DNA of 47,151 nucleotides from an uncultured Endomicrobiia bacterium (lineage in GTDB: Bacteria; Elusimicrobiota; Endomicrobiia; DTEH01): assembly GCA_937928765.1 (NCBI GenBank), contig CALFVX010000016.1, positions 1 through 47,151 of the forward strand, written 5' to 3'. The position numbers and the translations under genes were made by a program. A model generated the notes under the pieces. That model was not told the DNA's origin. It did no database searches and saw nothing but the letters and a program-made list of their open reading frames with translations. Shown piece after piece: positions 35,037 to 47,000 of this stretch. Each line of letters begins with the position of its first letter. Position 1 is the stretch's first letter.

Positions 35037-38000
35037 TTAGGCAGAACCACGAATTTTTTGTGTCAATGACCTTAAGTTGTTAATTTCCTTTATATTTCCA
35101 ACCAACTTACCAGCAACTGTTATCAACCCGAACGGGTCAGGACCAAAACCACCCTCTCTTATTCCCCAATATTTTAATAAGTAATTATCTTTGAATTCTC
35201 TTAATTCCTCGTTTACTTGGACAATTTCTCCAATAGGTATCATAGCTACTTCTTCTAACGAAACTTTTTCAAACACTGTTGGGTTTTTCAACACAACTTT
35301 TCCATCTTGGCTAACACCATAATTGTTTTTCCAATCTGAACTTGCAAGTTCTTTATCATACACCTTATGTCTCCAGAGTTTTTCTTGTATTTTTTCTACG
35401 CCAGCAATTTGTTCTTGTTGTTGTATTGAATCTAACGGACTTGTCTTTTCTCGGACAACTACTACAGTGTTTTTATCATTTATTTTTATAACAGATATAG
35501 TATGTCGGACAATATTTTCACCAAGAATATTTCGTGCCATCTCATACTGCTGTTTAATTTTATTTATATCTTCTTCTGAAACATCGTGGTAATAAATTAT
35601 CTCTAAACCAGCTTTCTTAAACAAAACACATTCTCCTACACCTTCAGATCTTATCTTCTCAAATTCTGTATTAGACACACCATTTATAATATCTGTAATA
35701 CCTGCCACAATTTCCTTCATATTATTGCTAACTTCAGTGTCAAACTTTCTTTGTGCTACAGTTTCATTTAATTTTTCTACTAACTGTATGGCTAATGATT
35801 CTGTTGACTGATTGCCAAGCGTTTGTTTTACCATATTAGTCAACAAGGACTGCACTGGTTGTTGTATACCACTACCAGCTGCTTTTAACAATTTAGGTTC
35901 TCCTACAGTTTCCACAACAATTTTCTGTTCTTCCAAATATTCTCTTGTGTTTCTATCTGCAAGTATTAAACCTGTGAATTTATAACCATTTTTATTATAA
36001 AAAGCTAAATCGTGAACTTTACCATTATCAAATACTTTGAGTTCTATTTTACCATTGTTTGATATTGGTTTTATAACCACAAAATGACCTTTACCACCGC
36101 TTGACTCAAGATGAGCTATTATGCCACTTCTGAACTGTTCAGCATCCAATTTTAAAACATCACTTATATTTTCTGGTTCTAATCTCAAAATATCATACCC
36201 TTCTAACCCAGCATATGATAACATCTGTTTTACAGCTTGTATTGTAAGTTGTGGTGCTGAAAGGAAATCTTGTGCTGTTATTACACCTGTGATTATGTCA
36301 GTAAGATAACCAACTGTTGCCAAACCTGTAATGGATAACCCAGAAACATTACCAATAATTGCTTCTACACTATTAATTGCAGAATTTATAAGTTGTTCAT
36401 TAGTTAGTCTGTCCTCATTTATTGCATTAACAAATTCTGTTATTCTGTCAGACACTTCATCAATGTTTGTGATACTTACAAATTTATCTAACCCTAATCC
36501 TGCAAGCATACCAACCTTCTTTGATAATGGCGCTTGCATATATTCATCTAACCATCTTGTTATCCTTTCTTTTATACCAACATCTTCTTTACCAGTAACA
36601 ATTTCCCTGCTGAGTTTTTCGCCTTGTTGTATCTGATATTGTCTATATAGATTTTCAAGTTCTTTAACATCTTTAAGTTGAGCAATTGTAAGTGTATCAG
36701 CAAAATCTTGAGATTTTTTAGTTGCTTTTACATAATTTTCATAAATCCTTTTAGCTTCAGTTCTGTCTAACCTAAGGTCTGCTACCAAAATCACTCTTAT
36801 TATATCTTCATCATTAAACAATTGTTGACCTTTTTCTTTTATTAAAACTTCCTTCAATTGGGCTATTGTAGCAGACTGCACTTCAAGACCTTTTATCTCT
36901 TTCGTTAATCGTTTAAGTTGTGAACCTTTAGGTGCAAGTTTCTCTATTATCTCTGCTGAAGATTTTCTAGCTTCTGCAACATCTTTTATATCTTTATAAG
37001 TTAATCTTGACAATATAGAAACATCTCCATCATTTACCTCTTTTATATTCCTTAATACTTTTGTTACTTCTTCTGCTTTTTTATCATTTATCACAGCCAC
37101 ACCTTCATTGTTCACTTCTATACCAATAATAATACCTGCTATATTTATAACTTCTAAGTTTTCAACATTCCCTCTTAAAACTGAAGATACTAACTCAGTT
37201 TTTGACTTCTCAAGTTCTTGTTGTGCTTTCGCAAGGTCTTTTGTCGCAGAATAATATTCAGGATATTCAATCCTAATTCTTAACGCTGCTTTTGCTATTT
37301 CTATCCTACTGTTTACTTTAATATCTACAATCTCTCCCTTGTCGTTTCTAACAAATCTATAAGGCTTGGACAACTCTATAAGTTCATTTAAATTCTCTCT
37401 TTGTTCTAATGTGAGTTTACTTACTGCTTGTTCTACTTTATCTTTTGTCTGCTTTAGTTTCTGTAGTACAACTTTTATACCTTCAAGCTCAGATTTTTTA
37501 ACTGCCAATTTTATATCATTGCTTGTTAACTTATCCAAAACTAATCCTATTAACGATAAAACATACTCTTCATTTGAAACTTGAGATATTTTATCAACTT
37601 CTTCCTTTGTAGGTGCTAAATTCAACAATAATTTATCATCAGGCGAAACCATCAAACCTCTAAGTATCTCATAATATTGAAGTATTACATTTAACCTAAA
37701 TTGTTGTTCAGAAGTAAGTTGTTCTTTTTGCTGCTGAGTAATACCTGCAGATTTTTTAATCTTGTTTACAACTTCTTTAGAGAAACCTTCTTGTGACAAC
37801 CTCTCTTCAACCTGTTTTACAGTAGGTGGTGATTCTTTATGTTCTTCAATCCATTGTTTTTGTGCTGAAACTACAACTTTTTGTCCTGCTTTTCTTAAGG
37901 CATCTTCTTCGTTTTCTAACTGCACCTTCTGTAAGTTTTCTGTTATTATATCAATTGTCCATTCCCAATTATTTTTCTCGGCCTGCTGTTTTAATGTTTC

Positions 38001-41000
38001 AACTTCTCGTGCATTTTCTATAGAAACAAGCGAGATTATATCCTTTGTCCATTTTGAAGTATCAAACCTGTTATCCCCAAATGGATCAATTCTACCCGCT
38101 GCTTGCAGCATCTGTGTCTCAGTCATAAGTTCTGGTTCTAAAAGCCACAATGTTGCCTGGACTTTATCAACAGTAGCAGATTGGCTTTCTTTTAAAACAT
38201 CTGCTGCTTGTAACATCTTACCAACATCCCAACCACGGCCAAGTAAATATCCGTCTGCTATAACAAATTTGTATTGACCTTTTTTCACTTCATCTCGTAA
38301 TTTCATTAATTCTTCATCAGTAACATCTGCATATACAAACTTTATCTCATTTTCGTTTACTCCAAGTTTTAACAATTCTTCGTATACATATCTACTTAAA
38401 GCAGAATTTGGTGTTATTATAAGATTGAAGTTTGCTATACCTTTCTGGTTTAATCTTTGTGTGGCTTCATATATAAACCTTACCATACCTTTCTGTGTTT
38501 GGAATAAACGCCAGTGAGATTCTGCCTTAGGTGCGGTTCCATTCTTTTCAAATCCCATCCTCTTTAAGACAGAAGTATCAACCCCACTAGATACAGTTCC
38601 AGTAAGTCCTACAATATCATCAAACAAACTCATAGCAAAGACAGAGTTTGAGATGTATGTTTCAGCATTGGGTCTTGATATATCAACATTATGTTTTGCT
38701 TCAAGAACTTGCATCATTCCTGCAGGTAAAGTTAAGTTTTCAACTTCTCTACCTAAGTTTGTTATGTATATTCTACTGTCTCTTACAGTATATTCGTTGC
38801 CTTCTTTCATACCGTGTGCACCTATACCATTCCATAAGTGTTCTATAATCTGCTGTTCTGTAAACAAACCTTTATACTTTTCTGCCAAAGATTTCGCTTT
38901 TTCTCGGATAAGTTTCCTTAAGTCAACTTCTTGCTTGTTTTCAGATTTAACTTTTTTATTAAGTTCACTTGTATCTTCTTTAACTTCAATACCCATAAGT
39001 TCTTCTATTAAATTTCTACTTCCAAACTGCCATATATCAGAAATTTTAATTCTTCTATCTCCAATTTTTATTTCACCTTTATAAGGATTGGATTTTTTAT
39101 AAAGCTCTGCTGTAATTGATGCTAATTCTTTAAAATACTGCTGTGCAACAAAGTTTTCTTTAAATTGTTTTATTTCAGCCAACAATTGTTCTTCAGAAAC
39201 ACCTTCAGGTAAATTCTGTTTTACTTGTTGCAAAATCTCTTTCTCTTGCAACTCTTGTTCTATTAAGTTGTTTATCTGTTGATAAATACTGGCCATTCTA
39301 TCAAGATGCCCTATATCTCGCCTGCTGTTGGCTAAATCACGGTTTATCCTTGCTTGATCAACACCTAATTCTCTATATTTTTCTACCAATTTCTGTATAT
39401 CTTTAGAAGTAATTTCGTAGCCAGGTATTGTTGTTAAATCTTTAAGTTCATTGTAATAATTAACAAGTTTTGCTGCTGTTGAATACTTACCCTGTGAAAC
39501 TGCAAGTGCTTGCATTGGTATTGTAGAGAAGAAATCAATCTCGTCTGCTACTGCTGAACCTATCTTTGAAAGAGGTAATTCTATATCAGAAGAATCCAAT
39601 CCCATACCTTCTTTTAGAAGTATATCAACTGCTTGTTTTGCTTGTGTTGCTTCAGCAAATGTTACTCTACCTGAAGCATCTTTTACTATCTCAATACCAT
39701 TTCTTCTTAAAATATCAATATTATGTTTACCATAAGGTTTATCTTCTGAAAGAAGTGTTGAGAATGTCTGAGCTACTAACCCTGACCAGATATCATAAGT
39801 TGTGACCACTATTGAAGCTTTTTCTAAAATTTCTCTTAATTTTGATTTATTTTCTCTTGATTTTTCAAGCATTTCAACATCTATTACTACAACTTCGCCT
39901 AATTCGCTGCCAAAAATTTCATCATAGTGTTTCTTTAAATCTTTAGCATTATCTATAGTATTTGTAAACGCTGCTACGAACCTATTGTTAGGTGTCTGTG
40001 CTCTTAATAAGAAAGTAGACAACATTGCAATAAATGTTTTTCCACCACCTGTTCTAAGTATATGAGTGTATCTATGCTGTTCTTTTTCAGCAAACATCTG
40101 TGCTGTGATAGCTTTAAATGCATCTCTTTGTGCAGAATTAAACTTAAATGTTTCGCCTTTCCATTGTTGAACTTTATATTCTACTACTGCCAACATTATT
40201 CCTGCAGATAACACTACGGCTTTTTCTTCGTTAGATAATCCTTCTAAATTAACCGAATTAATATAATCATTAAAGTTTTGTAAAATCCTATTTATTTTTT
40301 CTTCAGCTTTCTTTTTTACTTTTTCGTCACTACTTTGTAGTTCTGAAGTATAAATACCTCTTAATTTTTGTTCTCTTAGATTTAAATCATATTTCCCACT
40401 TTGTACAGCAGTGAAAACTTCTTGAGATAAACTCACAACTTGTTTTATTTCGTTATTTACTTCAACAACACTACCATATACCAATCTGACATTATCTTTT
40501 GCTTGTTTATATGCAGCGTCAGTTTTAACTAAATTAGATATATTCTCACCAAAAATTTCTTCTTTAGCAGTAATTCCTGATACAAACTCAAGTTTTGCTA
40601 TTGTATTAAACAAAATTTTCTTTTGTGCATCTGAGATTTGTTGCGTATCAATTAAACGAACAACATCTATAACTCTGTTAACCAAATTGTTATCTATATT
40701 TAAACCACTATGTCTTTGTTCAGCAAGTATTGTAGAAACGAAATTTAATATGTTCAGTTTTGTTTGATTATCAACATTACTTAAATCTTGCAGTAATCTT
40801 TCAATATCTTTTTGATTATATTTTGTTATCGCATTTACTAAATCATGTAGTACTGGAGGTATTACTCCTTCAGCAGGTTGTTGTAAAACTTGCAATTTAG
40901 CAAGTTCTATCAAACTCCAATCCCTGGCTGTTTTTACCAACTGCGGGTTTGAAACCACTGCTTGCTGGAATAATAATAAATCTTCTCTATTTCCATTATG

Positions 41001-44000
41001 TAATATTGTATTTGCAAGATTGTTTAATGAAGGCAACAACCTTTCATTTACCATTTCAAACTTCTTTTGTTCTTCATAAGGTGAATCTTTTGTAACACTT
41101 AAAGGAATATCAACAGTTGCTAAAACAGTATTTAAACTTGGTAATAATTTATTAACTAAAGATTGTTTATAACTTGAAGGTAAGACACTTGAATAAACAA
41201 AATTTGTAACTTCAACTAATGTTGAAACATTTTCTATCGTAGGAACATTAACTGTATTTTGTGTAAGATTATTTATTGAAGCAGATACTATATCTTTTAG
41301 TTGTTCTTTCTTAGGATTGTTGTTGGTTAAACTCAAAACTACAGGTGTTATTCCATAAGTAAGATTTGCTAACTCAGTATTATTTAATGCAGAAGAATAT
41401 TCTTTTATACCAACTATATCAATTTTACCATCGCTTGTTATACATTCATTCACACCATAGAATGCAGAAACACCATTAATAAAGTCAACCTTTTGTTGAG
41501 AAGACAACCTGTCAATATTTAATTCAGAATTGTTCGTAAGCACAGTGTAGTCTTGTTTAACCCTAGCTGCAAATTCAGAAGGTGTATTTATTCCACTAAC
41601 TGACGCTTCTGCAAAAGACAACGCTATGTTTTGCAACCCTTTAGCGTTGCTGAATTCTATTTCTGATACCGTTACCGGCACCCCAGAGATTGTAGTATCA
41701 ACAATCCTTACTTTTCCGGCAACATCTGCACCTTGTGGTGATTGAACTATTTCAACTTTAACATTATTAACACCCTGCTGTGAAAGCAGACCATTTATAG
41801 CAGTTTGAGTAGTTTTCAGGTTTTGTTCGTTCACAGAACGGATATTCTCAACTGACTGATAATATCCACTTTCAATTTTGGAAGATGCTGTATTTCCAGA
41901 ATTAACAAATCTAAATCCATCAGGCGTTCTATCAAACAATTCTTGGAATACTTCAGAAGCACTATGTGGCAGAAATTTTCCACCAAGCAATCCAGGAATA
42001 ACTTCCTGAAATCCTTCTTCATAACCAAATTTCCAAATTCTGTTTAATATTCTATTACCAAATGATACATTCTCACCTATATAAGAAATTGGTCTCATAA
42101 TTGTACCTAACCCAGGTATACTTGTAACAATTGGTGAAAGCAATGGCATAGCAAATGCAACTCCTAAAGAGAATATCCAAATATCTTTGCTGGATACAGT
42201 TTGGGCTGCTTGATCAGATAACTTATACAAGAAACTTGTAAATGAAGAAGAGGAAGACAAGTAGTCAATTGAATCTATCAAATTTAATCCATAGCTGTCT
42301 AAAGTATATAAACCTGGAATACTTTTTAGTCCATTGACAATAGCACCATTAGTGACATAATTTAATCCTGCTAATACACCTGTGAAACCAGCCTGGAAAA
42401 ATATAATATCTTTAACCATACTAACAGTTCTTGGAAGCAATTCGGTAAGTCTTAAATTATTTCTAAGTTGTTGTATTGCAGTTAACCCTGTCTCAGGATC
42501 TATAAATGCTCTTTTACCAAGATTTAACACATTACCTGCTGTCCAACCTGCTATAGTAGTACCTAAAACTGTACTCCAATCAAAATTTTTATCACCCCAG
42601 CCAAATAAAACCTGCGAACCTTCATAAGCAGCACCGGCACCAAAACCAATACCTGCACCTATAAGACCTTTTTTATTAAAAATTGTATCTATAGTTGCGG
42701 TCTTTGTAGTTTCCCACAGACCTCTGAAGAAACCTTGAGTAGTTTTCTCTACAGGCAGTTGCTTTGTTGGTAAACTCAGAAATACCCATGTATCTACAGC
42801 ATTATTTGCAATTTTTTTCCAAATTTGTTTATCTTCAGGACTCAAAAAAGAAGAGTTATCTATCATATCGTTTAAATATGGTTTTAAGACAAAATTACTA
42901 ATTGCTAAATTCTTTGCTCCTGTTAATACTATATTTAACATCATGTTGTTTCCAACAGTGGCTTGTGTTCCAGTGATACTAGCAAAATTTCTAAATCCAC
43001 CTGCTGCAAGTAACCCTCCCGAAAGACCACCAAGAAGTATAGTTGAGATATCTTTTGAAGTTATTGTTCCATTATTTGCATAAATATAGCCCCCTGTAGA
43101 TAAAGACCCAACAGCAAAACCTGTTGCAAATCTAATTGCAACTTGCCTGGTAAACACATTTGCAGCTGCTGTTTTTGCAGATTGGATAATAGCCTGCCTT
43201 GCAGTACCAGCAAGTATAGATTTTGTTATGTTAACCGATGCCGTGGCTAAAGAACTTACAAAACCAACAGATATACCACCTAATACTCCATTTATTGCAC
43301 CATCAATAATGTTGTTTCCTGTAATTCCACCACCCTTACCACCAGATAGCAAATTACCAACAGTATAACCAACAACTCCCAAAATACCTCCAATTATTGC
43401 TCCAGGAATAGCACCAATACCTGCACCCCACGCACCTACTGCTGCACCTACTGCTGCACCTGTGCCTGCGGCTGCAAGAAGTCCATCCCAATTGGTAGAA
43501 ACAAAATCTTTTACTTTTGTGAGCGTTGTTTTTCCTAATTCATAATTCAAAGTTGTCAGATCTATATATATTCCTTTACCAATTTCAAACTTGTCCTCTT
43601 CACTCCGCAGTGATAGAATATTACCATCTAACATAGAAAGTGTTCTTGAACCATTATATAATGTTTTTCCTTCACTGTCAGTTATAATAAACGAATCACT
43701 AATTTCAACTCTACCTCTACAAAATTGTAAATTGTCACTTATACCACCTTCATTATGAATTCTAATTTCTGTACCTTCAGTAACATTTATTCTGCGATCG
43801 ACATTTACATACACAGAGTTTCCCTTGTTTATTTCTCTTTCTATAATACCTTTCACATTAACCCCAAACCCACCCTTGCCTGCTACTACTACTGTTCCTT
43901 CTTTGAAAGCTACAAAAGTCATTGATTTTATATTTCCAGTTACTGCTTCTTGTAGAGAAATCTCAACTGTGAATATTGCTTGTGTATTGCCAATATTTTT

Positions 44001-47000
44001 TATATTCCAATTACCATCTTTATCTTTCGTTACTTCTAACCTGTACTTCTCTGTGAAAGACTTATTTTGTTTATCTTCTTGATATTCTTGAGTAGATCCA
44101 CCTAAAGCAAGTGATTCCGGATTAACTTTTATCTCATTTATGGAACTATTTCTATCAAGGAATATATTAGCAACAATATTTATTGTGCCTTTTTCGTCAA
44201 CTTTCAACCCTTGAATTGTATAGGTAATGTTCTGACCGTTATACTTACCTGAAAATTGTGTTTCAATTAATTTACCAGTTTTTTTATCAATAAGTTCAAA
44301 ATAACCTGTGTTAGTATTATAACTTAAGTTGGCATCAATCTCTACTTTATTTATCTTCCCTGATATTGAGGCATACGGGTTATATTCAGTAATTTCACCG
44401 TTTTGGGATGTTAAACTGCCGTAGATGTATAATGTGTTTTCTCCTTTTCCATAAATCCCAGTCAACATCTGATACACACCATTAGCACGGCTGATACTGG
44501 TATTAGTAATTTCATAGGCATATTGCTTATCTTGATCTTTTGCGATAGCCAGTGTTTTCCCATCTGTTGTGTTAACTATACTAGCAGACATTGGGTTGGC
44601 ATTGTTTAAATTAGCATCTTTAATTGAGACTTTTGTATCCCATTGGCCAGTAAATTTTTCTGTTTTAACATCATAAGTGCCATTTATATAGTATTCATAA
44701 GTTATAGATAATTCTTTTGTACTAACTGTTGAGCTTGCTTTAACATCCTTATATTCAACAGAAGAAACTATATAATTACCTTCTTTATCTGTTGCTAAAA
44801 TATTGTAGTTTTTCCCACCAATTTCAACTTTAGTAGTTTCTAAATTGTATACAATTTGCCCTTGTGTTGCTTTTGCATTATGACCATCTAATTCTATTGT
44901 CTTTCCAGCAACATCATGTGTTATATATCCTTTTGTTACACCATTTGTATCATAGTGAACAGTCAAAGTTCGTCTTTCATCAAGAGTAAGTTCTGTTTTT
45001 ACCTCTCCACTTACCGCACTATAGACTACCCTATCATCAGAAGAATATCTCATAGTTAAACTACCACCTGTAACCTTACCAACATCAGCTAATTGAGAAC
45101 CTTCCTTAAACACAGCACCATCCCCGCGGACTACAAACTCACCATTTTGAATATCTAAGACACCATCAGAAACAGTATATCTTGTGGAATTATTCTCTTT
45201 TACTTCTATCACTTTAGCATTGGTCCTGCTTGTCAATAGTGTGCTACCGCTACCACCACCTGTACCTTTCACTTCAAAATTAACACCTTGTTGACCAATC
45301 TGTAAAAGACCATTATTAACTATATAATTAATACCACCTGAGTCATTCCTTACTCCAACAATTTCTGACCCTTTTAACAATGTAACTCTTACTTTGCTAC
45401 CATCAAGATTAGTATATCCACCAACTATATCACTCAAAGATTGCAATCTGCCATCAACTGTTATTGCAAATTTCCCTATACCATTGATATTCAATTTACC
45501 ATCTAAATTAGTTATATTTCCACCAAGAACTTCTTGTGTTGTCCCTTGCTTGACTAATTTATCACCTTCTAGTTTCCATCCGTTGAGTTTTTCTCCTTGC
45601 TTAAGTTGTCGCCAACCATCTTTATCAAGAAAATAAAATCCATTTTGAGTAGCAACCACATCTGCGTTTAATAAGTTTGTATAGTTTGTTAAATCTTTAA
45701 CTTCTTTCCATTCTTTGCCTATTTTTGCTAGTTTATGAGTCCTATTTTCATCAATATTACCATTATCAAATTCAAAATGAATTCCTTTTCTTACTTTATC
45801 AATATGTACATCATACGCACCATTCGCTAATGAAATATTATTTTTCCCTTTTTCACCTTTTGATATGTCAAATGCAACAATTACTTTACCGTTTTCATCC
45901 CTAACAACAACTAATTTCCTGCCTGATGTGTCATTATAAACCTCGCCACTTGTATATTCTTGATTGCCATGTTTAACATTTGCAGTAACTGAAACACTCA
46001 AATTATTCTCATAACCATTAAAACTATAAGTAATTGTTCCCTGCAAAGGTTTTTCACTAATTGCTCTTCTTCTCACACCACCCATTTCATCTTCTACATA
46101 TTCATATCTAACTCCTCCTTTTCTTGAAGCATTTACCACCACCTTTACATTTTTATAATATATCCCAGCAGAAATTAAATTACCTTCAGCATCTCTTGCT
46201 AAAACATTGTAAGTTCTGCCATTTAATTCTGTTTTACCTACCCTAAAATATTGGATTATACTACCCTCTGCTATTTTACCATAACCTTCAAGAGTATCAC
46301 CCACACCCTTAATTACTGTATACGCAGAAACAATACCATTTTTATTATAAACATAATTTATATTACCTGTATTTATTTTCCCTGTTCCTTTGTGGTCTAA
46401 TTTATAATTTGCTTTTTCTTCATCTGACAATTTTTTATATTCTGATTGTGTAATTTTTTTGAATTGTCCATCTTTGTCTGGTTTAATGGATACATAAATA
46501 TTCTCATCTTTTGTCTTTGTAATTACAGTTGTCCTTGCTATACCTCCTTCAGAAACATATATTGCTTCTCCATTACTATCATAACCTTCTAACCTTATCG
46601 CACCGGAAGTAACTTTAATAACTCTTCCTGTTCCATCTGATCTAAAATATCCTAATGAAGAACCAGCCTTAAATGTTGCTCCAATGCCCATTACTGCCCA
46701 TTCCCCACCTCTTATAGAAACAATCCCATTAGAACATAAATAACTATTTTCTGTTTCTACTACAACAGCATTTGTATTTACAACTGGCATAATCCCAGCA
46801 CTAACATTAGTATTTTCACTTTGAGGTTCTTTTTTCTTTATTTCTATTGTTCCGCTAAACTTAAACTCTCCTTCAATTATTTTGTTATTATCTATTCTTG
46901 CACCGGCAAGTAAAACTCCTTTCACTTTAGAACCATCAGAATTGGTATATATACATTCAGCATCTGACACGCTAATCAACCCAATAGCAGTATAAGCAAC

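Noticed and set aside
37762-38277. Plus-strand reading frame of 171 codons
   Set aside because: Antisense to the SecA-like part of the second giant gene; Cys/Ser/Phe-rich, no ribosome-binding site or family resemblance.
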